A model generated the notes under the pieces. That model did no database searches. It had not been told where the DNA came from and worked only from the letters and a program-made list of their open reading frames with translations. The translations under genes were made by a program, and so were the position numbers. From Acidobacteriaceae bacterium (GTDB lineage: Bacteria > Acidobacteriota > Terriglobia > Terriglobales > Acidobacteriaceae): a stretch of 64,000 nt of DNA. Positions within the stretch are counted from its first letter, which is position 1, and each line of letters starts with the position of its first letter. Location: positions 1-64,000 of the forward strand of contig JANXYB010000076.1 of NCBI GenBank assembly GCA_025350325.1, given 5' to 3'. Below, piece after piece: positions 28,119-38,317 of the stretch.

Positions 28119-28515
28119 AGCTGCCCCGTGCCCCATGCCTCCGCGCCCTTTGCGCATGGGTGGATTGCACCGTTCCTATCCACGACCACACCTCCTATGT
28201 CGAGCCGCCTTAAGCGATACCAGACTCGACGCGACGACCTCGACTATCTCGAGGCGCACAATCATTTTGCAGATCATTACCCTCGCCCAAGGCACAATAA
28301 TCACGTGGATATTAGCGGGGACAAATCACGCGAATCGTAGGTAGTAACTAGCAAACAGCGGCCATTGCACCACTAACTCTTTTAGAATCAAATTTCTGCG
28401 AATAAGTCTAATCGAATCAAATTTTTAGCGGTGACCGCCACTCGTAACCTGAACTAATGAAATAACTTCCATCCAGAAATAGGGGGGGAGGGGGAGGGGT
28501 CGTCAGGATGAGAGT

Positions 28516-30678
28516 TCAGTGCCCTGCCCGCACCCTCGCCACCGCATCGGTCACAATCCCGGCCGTCAGCACTTCCGGCAGCATCTCAGGATTGGCCTTG
28601 CCCGGCGCATACAGCGCATACGCCGGCACGCCGCTGCGGCCCAGAGACGTCAGCGTGTTGCCAATGGCTTCGTCCTGTTGCGTCCAATCCGCGCGCAAGA
28701 GCGCCACGTTGGCGTCCTTGAATGCCTTCTGCACGGACGGCTGATTCAGCGCCACTCGTTCATTCACCTGGCAGCTTAGGCACCAGCTAGCGGTGAAGTC
28801 CACAAACACTGGCCGCCCCTGCGCCTGGTAGCGCGCCACCGTCGCAACCGACCACGGTTCCCATTTGCCGGCGCTTGGCCCGGACGAAGTCGCACCCTGC
28901 GCAGCCACAGCAAGCCGCCGCGGTGCGACCACGCTCAAAGCAATCACCGCGAGCACAATCAGCGCCGCAACCACTGTGGCCCAACGGGTCGCAGGCCAGC
29001 GCCCCAGAAACCATCCCGCCATCGCCAGCAGCAGGAAGCTTGCCAGCAGCGCGGCCAGTACGCTCGCGCCATACGCCTGCGCCAGCACCCACGCCAGCCA
29101 GATTACAGTGGCAAAGATAGGCACCGAAATCGCCTGCCGCAGCACTTCCATCCACGCACCGGGCCGCGGCAACACCCGCGTCCATGCCGGTTGCAGTGTC
29201 AACGCCACGTAGGGCGCGGCCAATCCCAACGCCAGGGCAGTAAACACGGCGAACGTCACCGCCGCCGACTGCGCCAGCGCATAGCCGATGGCTGGCCCCA
29301 TCAGTGGAGCGGTGCACGGCGTCGCCACAATCACCGCCAGCACGCCGGTGAAAAAGCTCCCCGTGTACCCCTGCTTTTGCGCCAACGCCCCCCCGGCACT
29401 GGTGAGCGTGAGACCGATTTCAAATTGCCCCGCCAGCGACAGGCCAAGGAAGAACAACAGCCCCGCCATCAGCGCCAGGAACACCGGCGACTGAAATTGA
29501 AATCCCCAACCCAATCTCGCCCCCGCCGCACGCAACCCAAGCAGCAGCGCAACCAGCGCCCAGAACGAAACCAGGATCCCCGCCGCGTACACAAATCCGT
29601 GGGTGCGCAGCCTGTTGCGCTCCTCATTGCCTGACTGCACCAGCGCCAGCCCCTTGAGAAACAGCACCGGAAACACACACGGCATCAGGTTCAACAGCAG
29701 CCCGCCGACAAACGCCAAACCGGCTGCCTCCAGCAACCCCGGGCTCCGATGTGACGGCGCAACCGGCTCTGGAGCAATAGGTACTGCGGACGCCACGGAC
29801 CCAGTCACAGGCAACGATGCCGCCCCGGGCGCAGGGGCCGTCGGCGGCCCTTGCAGCGCAACGAATTCAAAAGCGCGTCCACCCGACAACTCGATTACCC
29901 CAGACAATTGTGCAGGGCTGGCTTTAAGATTTGCGTCCTTTTTGAGATCGAGCGTCAAGCCTTTGGCGGTAGCCACAACCTTCTGCGGCGCTGGATTGTC
30001 GAAGACATCGGCCTGCGCCGGAAAGAACGCAGCCTCCGTCTCCCGTTGTCCACTCTCGACCGTCAGCCGAATCGATCCGGCGTTGTTCTGAAATCCAACC
30101 CTGAAGGTCGTCGGCATCGGCTTCGGAATTCGCTCGGCGAACTTCTGGAAGACCGCAGCATCTGCTTCCAGCGGCGCAGACTTGCCTGAGGGCTCGGCCA
30201 CATTCCTGCTGATTTCCAGTTCCGTCTTCTCAGGGATGCAACTGCCGCGGCAGACCAGCCAACTGACTTTTGCGTGGAGCGCGGCAGGCGCTTCGCTCGC
30301 CGAGTTCGCCACGTTCAGCGTCAGAGGGAACAGCACTTCGTCCTCGTACCCGAAATCCATGAGCGGACCGAGAGGCAGGCGCTTGGGCGCAGGAAATTGC
30401 AGCGGCCCCGCAGTGATTCCGGCAGGCAGAGTCCAGCGAACGCGGGGAGGCTCCCCGGCGTCTCCCGGATTCATCCAGTAGACATGCCACCCCGGTTCCA
30501 GTTTGAAGTAGATGCCCGCCTCCGCCGCTCCACCGCGATCGAGCGCCTGTGGCAGCACCATCAATTGAACATGCACATGCGGCAAGTCAGCGGAACTTGA
30601 ATCGGCCAACGCAGACAGCCCCGCGCCAAGCAGCACCAAACTCGCGAGCAGGAGACGTGCAATCCGCATGGCCTTCAT
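28516..30678 (-). CDS. dsbD: DsbD-like thiol:disulfide interchange protein (DsbD-alpha-like, multi-TM, thioredoxin)
   Basis: N-terminal CRGSCIPEKTEL, TM core NLMPCVFPVLFLKGLAL and ATPCTAPLMGPAIGYA, C-terminal FTASWCLSCQVNE. Confidence 0.93.
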   Translation of the reverse strand: MKAMRIARLLLASLVLLGAGLSALADSSSADLPHVHVQLMVLPQALDRGGAAEAGIYFKLEPGWHVYWMNPGDAGEPPRVRWTLPAGITAGPLQFPAPKRLPLGPLMDFGYEDEVLFPLTLNVANSASEAPAALHAKVSWLVCRGSCIPEKTELEISRNVAEPSGKSAPLEADAAVFQKFAERIPKPMPTTFRVGFQNNAGSIRLTVESGQRETEAAFFPAQADVFDNPAPQKVVATAKGLTLDLKKDANLKASPAQLSGVIELSGGRAFEFVALQGPPTAPAPGAASLPVTGSVASAVPIAPEPVAPSHRSPGLLEAAGLAFVGGLLLNLMPCVFPVLFLKGLALVQSGNEERNRLRTHGFVYAAGILVSFWALVALLLGLRAAGARLGWGFQFQSPVFLALMAGLLFFLGLSLAGQFEIGLTLTSAGGALAQKQGYTGSFFTGVLAVIVATPCTAPLMGPAIGYALAQSAAVTFAVFTALALGLAAPYVALTLQPAWTRVLPRPGAWMEVLRQAISVPIFATVIWLAWVLAQAYGASVLAALLASFLLLAMAGWFLGRWPATRWATVVAALIVLAVIALSVVAPRRLAVAAQGATSSGPSAGKWEPWSVATVARYQAQGRPVFVDFTASWCLSCQVNERVALNQPSVQKAFKDANVALLRADWTQQDEAIGNTLTSLGRSGVPAYALYAPGKANPEMLPEVLTAGIVTDAVARVRAGH

Positions 30679-30681
30679 TCC

Positions 30682-31122
30682 TTAACCCAATCCGCCGGCG
30701 GCGAAGCGCGCATGTTCGCGGAAGATGCAGTCGTCCTGCACGCATTTGACGCCCGCTTCTCGGGCACGCGCGATGGCCTCTTCGTGAATGACTCCATCCT
30801 GTAGCCACAGATAGGGAATCCCGAGTCGAATGACATCGTCGACGATCGGCGGAACATTTTCAGAAGCGCGGAACACATCGACAAGGTCTATGCCTGCGCC
30901 ACTCTCGGTCTTAGCCACAGCCTGCGCTGCCTCAAGAGTTGCATAGCACTTAAGTCCATCGATTTCACTCAGCGTCGGATTTACAGGAAACACTGTGTAC
31001 CCCTGGCTGGCCAGATAGCGCCCGATGTTATGGCTCGCGCGCCATGACTTATCGCTCATTCCTACGACGGCGATCGTCCGAGTCGCACGCAACATTTCAT
31101 CGATAATGGTTGGATCATTCAC
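30682..31122 (-). CDS. CoA-binding protein (YccU-like)
   Basis: TIAVVGMSDKSWRASHNIGRYLASQGYTVFPVNP, DVFRASENVPPIVDD, LWLQDGVIHEEA. Confidence 0.92.
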   Translation of the reverse strand: MNDPTIIDEMLRATRTIAVVGMSDKSWRASHNIGRYLASQGYTVFPVNPTLSEIDGLKCYATLEAAQAVAKTESGAGIDLVDVFRASENVPPIVDDVIRLGIPYLWLQDGVIHEEAIARAREAGVKCVQDDCIFREHARFAAGGLG

Positions 31123-31163
31123 TTGTAACTCGGCTCCCCTCAGCTCATTTTACGTCTGGTCAA

Positions 31164-32301
31164 CTAAGTGTCTAACTCATCGTCGGGTGCGGCGGATACG
31201 GCCGTCCCTCGGCGTTTGGCGAGCAGAAATCCGCGAAGAAACGGCTCAAGATAACCGTCAAGCACCTTGTCCACGTCTCCCACCTCAACCTTGGTGCGAT
31301 GATCCTTTGCTATGCGATACGGCTGCAAAACATAAGAACGAATCTGCGAACCAAAATTAATCTCAAGCTTCGAGTCTTCAACTTTCTTGCTGACGGCGCG
31401 CTTCTTTTCTAGTTCGTATTCATAGAGCCGCGAACGAAGCATCTTCATCGCCTTTTCACGGTTCTTGTGCTGCGACCGCTCGTTCTGGCATTGCACCACG
31501 ATGCCTGTCGGCAAATGTGTCATGCGCACGGCGGAGTCCGTCGTGTTCACGTGCTGACCGCCCTTGCCGCCAGAGCGGTAAGTGTCAATGCGCAGGTCTT
31601 CGACCTTCAGATCAACATGAATGGTTTCGTCGATCTCAGGCGAAACGTAGACCGAAGCAAACGATGTGTGCCGCCGTTTGGCCGAATCAAACGGTGAGAT
31701 GCGCACCAGTCGATGTACGCCACTCTCTCCTGCCAGCAAACCGAATGCGCACTCGCCCATGATGGTGAATGTCGCGGATTTGATGCCGGCCTCCTCACCA
31801 TCCTGATAGTCATTCATCTCGGTCTTGAATCCCTGCTGCTCAGCCCAGCGCAGATACATGCGCAGCAACATTTCTGCCCAGTCCTGGCTCTCGGTTCCGC
31901 CGGCCCCGGGATGCACCGTGACGATTGCATTGAGAGGATCGGCCTCACCATTGAGCATGGTCCGCGCCTCAAGCTCTTCTGAAAATATGCTCAGGGCATT
32001 GATGTCGCGCTCAAGATCGGCGAGCACATCTTCACCCTCGCGCGCTAACTCGAAGTAGGCTTCAATGTCACCGGTGCGGCGCACCAATGCTTCGTCGTCC
32101 GCGATCATCGCCTCGAGCCGTTTGCGGTCGCGCATCAGCGGCTTGCTGGCGCCGGAGGCTGACCATAAGGATGGATCGGCAAGTTTTGTTTCGATTGCGG
32201 CTAGTTCTCTGCTGAGGCGGGCGGGGTCAAAGATACTCCCGCAGGTCGCGCACTTGATCGCGCACCGGAGCGTAGGCGTATTCGAGATCGCTTAATGCCA
32301 T
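31164..32301 (-). CDS. prfB: Peptide chain release factor 2 with programmed +1 frameshift
   Basis: GGQHVNTTDSAVRMTHLPTG; short 5' frame MALSDLEYAYAPVRDQVRDLREYL-UGA joined via CTTTGAC at 32226-32232. Confidence 0.95.
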
Positions 32302-32303
32302 AT

Positions 32304-33962
32304 TTAGCTCGTATGACCTGACTTATGTTGAAGTATGCGTCGCAGACTAACTCGTAACGACCAGCCAACTACGCCCAGACTTAGTATCACACAACCCCAG
32401 GCAAATACGTCGCCGTGCGCGGTATAGAACGTGACGTCGTCGCGAAACCCATAGCGAGCCGGCAGCGCATCGATCTGGTGACGCGCTATGCTCTGCCTCA
32501 CCCTCCCGTAGGGGTCGATTACCGACGTGACTCCATTGTTAGTGTCGCGCAGCAGCCAGCGGCGATTTTCAATGGCACGCATGCGCGCCATATTCAAGTG
32601 CTGCCACGGAGCGCTGGTGTCGCCATACCAGCCGTCGTCGCTGATATTCACCAGCACCTCTGCGCCTAATTGCGAGAACTGTCGCACCTCGTCGGCAAAT
32701 ACTGCTTCGTAACAGATAAAAATGCCGTAGCGATGCCCATTAAGCCGAAATACCTTTCGCCGCTCACCTGGAGTAAATCTTGATACCTTGCCGGTAAGCT
32801 TATGCGCAAAAAAAAGCAATCGCTGAAACGGCACGTACTCCCCAAATGGAACCAGGTGGATCTTGTCGTACCGCCCAACCCTGCCTCCGTCCGCTCCAAC
32901 GACAATGGCGGCGTTGTAATCGCGCCACTCGTTTTCTTCCGTCGAATAATCTGCAGCAAGACTGCCCACAATCAAAGGAGCCTGAACAGCATGCGTAAGA
33001 TTGACCATCGCTTGCTGGAACCGCGGATCGCCCTCGAGAAACGGCGAGGGCGCCTCGGGCCACACAACTAAGTCAGGGTGCGTCGCGTAGGGCGGGCAAA
33101 CAATCTCTCCCGTCGCAGCGCCTGACTGCGGCATTCCGGCGGTGTATGTCTTGCATTGCTCCCCGGCAAGTTGTGTGAACTGCGCAATGTGCTGATCCCA
33201 CTCCCCCGGCGCCGTCCAGGCGTTGTCACCACCCACATCGAGATTGGGTTGAACGAGCACTGCTGTCGCCACGCCGGGAGGCCGGGGCACAGCCATGAAC
33301 GTACCAGCCGTTCCAACCGCAGCGAAAATCAGCCCGATTACTGCGGCCAGCCCCTTCCTTGTGCCGCGCGTGAGCAATAAGCCGGCAGCCAGCAACGCAT
33401 TCACAACAACCAGCACAAAGCTGATTCCGTACACACCGGTCCAGGGCGCGAGCTGGTTCACCACTCCGTTGTCGACTTGCGAATAACCCAACTGATCCCA
33501 GGGAACGCTGGTGATGCGCGCAGCCGCCAATTCAAGCGCAGTCCACAAAAAGGGCGCAGCAATCAATGCCAGCCGCGTGCTGCCGGTGACTCGCCGTACC
33601 AACATGATGCTGAGACCGAAGAGACCAAAATACAGACCCAGAACCAGGCTGAACCCAATGAGAAGCAATACCGGAGCGATGGCCGGCATATCTCCGTAGC
33701 GCATCATTGTGTCGCGAACCCAGTAGCAATTGCCGCAATACCAAAGCACACCGCATAAGTACGCGAGCAGGAAGCTGCGCCGCAGCGGGCGAACGGCGTC
33801 TATTGTCGCGGGGGAGAGAATCGCCCAAAGCAGCGGAACCAACCCAAACCATGCGAACAAACTGCGCCATACCGGCAGCGGACCGGCGATCGGAAACGGT
33901 AGCTCAAGCAATCCAGCGGCGAGCCCCGCAGCCGCCCATAACTTCAATGAATCGCGTTGCAT
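32304..33962 (-). CDS. lnt: Apolipoprotein N-acyltransferase
   Basis: Multi-TM N-terminus plus nitrilase domain: VVWPEAPSPFLEGD, KIHLVPFGEYVPFQ, ICYEAVFADEVR, NISDDGWYGDTSAPWQHL. Confidence 0.94.
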   Translation of the reverse strand: MQRDSLKLWAAAGLAAGLLELPFPIAGPLPVWRSLFAWFGLVPLLWAILSPATIDAVRPLRRSFLLAYLCGVLWYCGNCYWVRDTMMRYGDMPAIAPVLLLIGFSLVLGLYFGLFGLSIMLVRRVTGSTRLALIAAPFLWTALELAAARITSVPWDQLGYSQVDNGVVNQLAPWTGVYGISFVLVVVNALLAAGLLLTRGTRKGLAAVIGLIFAAVGTAGTFMAVPRPPGVATAVLVQPNLDVGGDNAWTAPGEWDQHIAQFTQLAGEQCKTYTAGMPQSGAATGEIVCPPYATHPDLVVWPEAPSPFLEGDPRFQQAMVNLTHAVQAPLIVGSLAADYSTEENEWRDYNAAIVVGADGGRVGRYDKIHLVPFGEYVPFQRLLFFAHKLTGKVSRFTPGERRKVFRLNGHRYGIFICYEAVFADEVRQFSQLGAEVLVNISDDGWYGDTSAPWQHLNMARMRAIENRRWLLRDTNNGVTSVIDPYGRVRQSIARHQIDALPARYGFRDDVTFYTAHGDVFAWGCVILSLGVVGWSLRVSLRRILQHKSGHTS

Positions 33963-34140
33963 CCTTGGCCGAGTTTACTTGATTTGAGCGCAAGCCTTGA
34001 ACAGGCCCGATGTCGTCGCCTTAATCCGGAGGATTATTGATACCTTTGTGCGAGTTACTTGACTTGAAAAATACGCTCCGCGGCAGAACCTAGATCAACT
34101 TCATTGCGCTGAGAACTTTGAATGCCGTTACAATAAATTT

Positions 34141-34266
34141 ATGCACTTCGCGACCTACGTAATTCGACTGCTTGAACTCATGTTCTTCGTTGGCCTGGCG
34201 GGGTCGGCAATCGTCGTAATCATCAGCTTTATCGAGGACGGCAAAGAGCTGTTCGGAGACGAATAG
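34141..34266 (+). CDS. 41-aa single-pass membrane protein
   Basis: MHFATYVIRLLELMFFVGLAGSAIVVIISFIEDGKELFGDE. Confidence 0.5.
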   Translation: MHFATYVIRLLELMFFVGLAGSAIVVIISFIEDGKELFGDE

Positions 34267-34409
34267 CGCATCTCTTGCAGGGCCGGTCACTAAACCCATT
34301 TATTCCCATTGACTGGGGCGCTGTTTAGACATACACTCAGCGTTGGGCGGACGGTAATTTCGCTCTCAGGACATTGAATGGCCGAGTTCACTGATCCGGC
34401 CCCTTCGTA

Positions 34410-36776
34410 ATGGCATCTACTCGAACGACCGTCGCCCCTCCCTCCGACCGCGTACGTCTTATTGTGGCGTCCTCCGTGATGCTCACATTCATATCCTTCT
34501 GGCGTGCGGCCGCCATCGTTCTCAATGATCTAGGTTCCTCAGCATTTTATGCCGGCGGCATCGCAGAGCACGCAGTTGGAGCAGCAGCGCCCTGGTTCAT
34601 CCTGGGCATCATGTTGTTCAGCTTCGCCGTGCGCGCTGTCTACGTCGAAAGCTGCTCGATGTTTACCCGGGGCGGCGTGTACCGGGTCGTCAAAGAGGCA
34701 CTAGGCGGCACCTTTGCCAAGCTTAGTGTTTCAGCGCTGATGTTCGATTACATCCTCACCGGCCCGATTTCCGGTGTGTCCGCCGGGCAATACATCACCG
34801 GGCTGATGAACGAGATGATGGTTGTGGCCAACACTAGCCACTGGCTTCCTCCCGCTCTGATGGACGCGCAGGGCCACTCCTTTCAGTTCAACATGAATTC
34901 CACCGCTGCGGTTTTTGCGGCGGCCGTGACCATCTATTACTGGTGGCAAAACATCAAGGGCATTGAGGAGTCGAGCGATAAGGCACTGCGCGTCATGCAG
35001 ATCACCACCGTGATGGTGGTCATTCTGTTCGCGTGGGGCGGATATTCAGTCATTATGCGTGGCTCACATCTGCCGCCAGCCCCTATTCCTTCGAACCTCA
35101 AGTTCAGCGACGACGCTCTTGGATTTCTTAAAAATTCCGGACTTCCCATCTTCGGCCTGTTTGGCATTTTGATGGCGTTTGGCCACTCGATTCTGGCCAT
35201 GAGCGGTGAAGAGAGCCTGGCGCAGGTCAACCGCGAGATCGAGCATCCGAAGCTGAAGAATCTAAAGCGGGCGGCAATCGTTATCGCCATCTACAGCCTG
35301 GTCTTTACCGGCGGCGCTACCCTGCTGGCTTCCATGCTCATTCCCACATGGGAGCGCACCAACATTTACCAGAACAACCTCATCGCAGGCCTTGCCATGT
35401 TCATGGTAGGTCCCATGTTCTGGCGAATTGCGTTCCGTATCTTCGTCGTTGTGGTCGGCTTCCTGATTCTTTCCGGAGCCATCAACACCTCCATGATCGG
35501 GTCCACCGGCGTGCTGATGCGGGTCGCTGAAGATGGCGTGCTGACCGACTGGTTCCGCAAGCCCCACGCCAAGTTCGGTACCAGCTCTCGTATCGTCAAC
35601 CTGGTCTTCGGTCTGCAGATGTTCACCATCATCGTGACCCGGGGCAACGTCATCACCCTCGGTGAGGCTTATGCCTTCGGCGTCATCTGGTCATTCACCT
35701 TCAACAGTCTCGCCATGCTCGTCCTGCGGCGGAAATACCACGGCGAACGCGGCTGGAAGGTTCCTCCAAATATTCGAATCGGCAAAACCGAATTGCCCGT
35801 CGGCCTGTTCTCGGTCTTCCTCGTGCTGGCCTCCACAGCCGTCGTCAACCTGTTTACGAAGTCGATCGCGACGGTAAGCGGCATCCTTTTTGCGGCTATG
35901 TTCTTCATCATTTTCAGCGTCTCCGAACGGCAAAATCTGCGTAAACATGCCGCGACAGCGCGCCAGATGAAAGACCATTTTCAACTGGAGCACCAGGACA
36001 CCATCAGCCGAGAGTCGGTGGCGATTCGCCCTGGCAGCGTGATGGTTACCATGCGTGACGCGGCCAATCCTCTGGCTTTAAAGTGGGTACTCGCGCGCAC
36101 CAAGACTGAAGACCGCGACGTTGTTGTGATAAGTGTGCGCATGATGGGCGCCGGTGGCCCTGAATATCTGAGCGCCGAAGAACAAAGCTTCAGCGAGCAT
36201 GAACAGATGCTCTTCACCAAGGCCGTGTCGGTAGCTGAGAGCTTTGGAAAAAAAGTTGCCCTGCTGGTAGTACCCGCTGGAGATGTATTTGCCGCGTTAG
36301 TGCAAGGCGCAAATTCGCTTGAAGTTGATTCAGTGGTTTCGGGCCAGTCTACTTCGATGACCGCTGAAGATCAGGCGTTTCATCTCGGGCAGGCTTGGGA
36401 AGCGCTGCCCGAACCGAAGCGGCAATTCAATTTCTACGTCATCGGTTCAAACGGCGAAACCAAAGTCTTTTATATCGGACCTCACGCTCCTGCCCTGGGG
36501 CCGGACGACGTGCAGTTAGTGCACCGCCTGTGGTTGAATATGCGCCGTGACCCTTCCGTTCAGGACCTGCATCATAGCGACATAATCACCTACGCCCTGA
36601 CACGCCTCGCCGGTAATTATGCACGCGAAAAGGTGGAGATACTTCGTGACTTGCGCAACTATCGTGCAGCCGAGGCGCCGAACCTGCGAATTGGCGGGCA
36701 AGGTCTAACCGATATCCCACCGGCTCCCGCACCGACGGACGTCCCACCCGCCCCAAAGACTCCCCGCGGCGTCTAA
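34410..36776 (+). CDS. APC-superfamily permease with C-terminal cytosolic USP-like region
   Basis: Multi-TM; ESCSMFTRGGVYRVVKEALGG, AMSGEESLAQVNREIEHPKLKNLKRA; ~270-aa soluble C-terminus. Confidence 0.88.
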   Translation: MASTRTTVAPPSDRVRLIVASSVMLTFISFWRAAAIVLNDLGSSAFYAGGIAEHAVGAAAPWFILGIMLFSFAVRAVYVESCSMFTRGGVYRVVKEALGGTFAKLSVSALMFDYILTGPISGVSAGQYITGLMNEMMVVANTSHWLPPALMDAQGHSFQFNMNSTAAVFAAAVTIYYWWQNIKGIEESSDKALRVMQITTVMVVILFAWGGYSVIMRGSHLPPAPIPSNLKFSDDALGFLKNSGLPIFGLFGILMAFGHSILAMSGEESLAQVNREIEHPKLKNLKRAAIVIAIYSLVFTGGATLLASMLIPTWERTNIYQNNLIAGLAMFMVGPMFWRIAFRIFVVVVGFLILSGAINTSMIGSTGVLMRVAEDGVLTDWFRKPHAKFGTSSRIVNLVFGLQMFTIIVTRGNVITLGEAYAFGVIWSFTFNSLAMLVLRRKYHGERGWKVPPNIRIGKTELPVGLFSVFLVLASTAVVNLFTKSIATVSGILFAAMFFIIFSVSERQNLRKHAATARQMKDHFQLEHQDTISRESVAIRPGSVMVTMRDAANPLALKWVLARTKTEDRDVVVISVRMMGAGGPEYLSAEEQSFSEHEQMLFTKAVSVAESFGKKVALLVVPAGDVFAALVQGANSLEVDSVVSGQSTSMTAEDQAFHLGQAWEALPEPKRQFNFYVIGSNGETKVFYIGPHAPALGPDDVQLVHRLWLNMRRDPSVQDLHHSDIITYALTRLAGNYAREKVEILRDLRNYRAAEAPNLRIGGQGLTDIPPAPAPTDVPPAPKTPRGV

Positions 36777-36795
36777 CACTTACCTTGCCATGGCT

Positions 36796-37035
36796 GCCTA
36801 CCTTACGAGTCCAGCAAGCACAAACCCAAACACGAGAAGATGCGACCCAGCTTTGAAGGGGGCGCGGCTTCAGCCGCGCCATAAACGCAATATAACAAGC
36901 GTGGCTTTAGCCCCTGAGGGAATCTACGTCGTGTGCGACGCCGGGTGCCCCATTCATAACGCAGTCATGGGAAAGCACAAACCTAAACACGACGAGATGC
37001 GACCCAGCTCTGAGGGGGCGCAGCTTTAGCACCCG
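36796..37035 (+). repeat. Intergenic repeat cluster (families B and C)
   Basis: ggcgcggcttcagccgcgccataaacgc palindrome and gccgggtgccccattcataacgcagtcatgggaaagcac. Confidence 0.85.
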
Positions 37036-37236
37036 AGAATATGTCAATCAAAGGATAAGTTTGTCAGCAGTCTGGGTCACTATAGGTACTTATAGCTATT
37101 TCAAAAAAGATAATTAGTTGTAAAAGATTCTACCCTTCAGTATCTTGTTTTTACAAGCACAAGTGTTCTCGACAATCAACTTCTTGAGGTCCATGACGGG
37201 GATGGGATCACTTATGCATGCGTTCGAGGAGGAACC

Positions 37237-37470
37237 GTGGGAGTTTCAGAGATACTAGCTCAGATTGATCTGGAAATTGCGCAACTGCAACGCGCGCGTG
37301 TACTGTTAGGCGGCGCGATCGCAACCAAGATTAGAAAACCAGCAGCTGCTGCAGCCAAGAAAATAACAAGAAAGAAGAAAAGGAATCTGACTCCGGAAGG
37401 TCGCGAGCGAATTGCTGAGGCCGTGAAGCGTCGTTGGGCCGAACAGAAGAAAGCTGCCCCCGGAAGGTAA
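37237..37470 (+). CDS. 77-aa basic protein, possibly nucleoid-associated/DNA-binding
   Basis: Coiled N-terminus, AT/KP-rich linker, LTPEGRERIAEAVKRRWAEQKKAA C-terminus. Confidence 0.75.
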   Translation: MGVSEILAQIDLEIAQLQRARVLLGGAIATKIRKPAAAAAKKITRKKKRNLTPEGRERIAEAVKRRWAEQKKAAPGR

Positions 37471-37485
37471 CTAACGGTTACGTAA

Positions 37486-37509
37486 AAGGCTGGCCACCAT
37501 GCCGGCCTT
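37486..37509 (+). terminator. Hairpin downstream of 77-aa gene
   Basis: aaggctggccaccatgccggcctt. Confidence 0.45.
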
Positions 37510-37540
37510 GTTATCTCAAACTGCTTAGGCCGAAATGCTT

Positions 37541-38245
37541 CTAGATCGATTCGCCTGGCTCGATCCGTACGACTTTTACGTTTGCATCGACCAACGCAGC
37601 TAATTGTTCCGGAGTTCCGGTCAGTTGAGGAAAGGTCCCGAAATGCAGCGGAAGCACCGTGTACGCGCCCAACAACTTCGTGGCGACGGCAGCCTCTTTC
37701 GGTCCCATGGTGAAGTGTCCACCAATAGGTAGCATGGCTAACTCGGGACGATATAACTCCTGGATCAACTTCATATCTCCGAATACGGCGGTATCCCCCG
37801 CGTGATACAGCACCGGGCCGCCTGATACCGCTAAGATATATCCGGCCGCAACACCGACGTAGTGCGTCCCATCATCGTCCTGCGCGCCCGAGGAGTGTTT
37901 TGCATCGACCATTGTGACAGCTACGTCTTCTAACTGAACCGTCCCGCCCAGATTCATTCCGACCGTATCTTTCACACCTTGTTTACCGACAAAAGCCGAT
38001 AACTCGTACATGGCAACTACCGTGGACTTATGCTTTTTCGCCACCGGAACTGCGTCCGAAATGTGATCGCTGTGTCCGTGGGTCAAGAGTATGTAATGAA
38101 TCTTTTCAGGGAGTTTAAAGCCTTTAGGGTATTTCGGGTTTTGTTCGATAAATGGATCGATAAGGATGTTAGTTCCCTTGGCAGTCTGGACGAGCACGGT
38201 CGCGTGACCCAGCCATGTTACGCGCGTGCCCTTCAACGAAGTCAT
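37541..38245 (-). CDS. UPF0173-type metal-dependent hydrolase (metallo-beta-lactamase fold)
   Basis: VTWLGHATVLVQT, ILLTHGHSDHISDAVPVAKKH, YHAGDTAVFGDMKLI, LPIGGHFTMGPKEAAVA. Confidence 0.94.
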   Translation of the reverse strand: MTSLKGTRVTWLGHATVLVQTAKGTNILIDPFIEQNPKYPKGFKLPEKIHYILLTHGHSDHISDAVPVAKKHKSTVVAMYELSAFVGKQGVKDTVGMNLGGTVQLEDVAVTMVDAKHSSGAQDDDGTHYVGVAAGYILAVSGGPVLYHAGDTAVFGDMKLIQELYRPELAMLPIGGHFTMGPKEAAVATKLLGAYTVLPLHFGTFPQLTGTPEQLAALVDANVKVVRIEPGESI

Positions 38246-38317
38246 AGTTCCTCCCATTACGATCTAACCCCACAAAGAGTTGCTGGTTGGATGCTTTGGA
38301 ATTGATTTGGATGGCTT

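Noticed and set aside
27077-28515. Possible mobile element in the long repeat-rich gap
   Set aside because: No transposase or integrase ORF, no terminal inverted repeats with target duplications that I could see.
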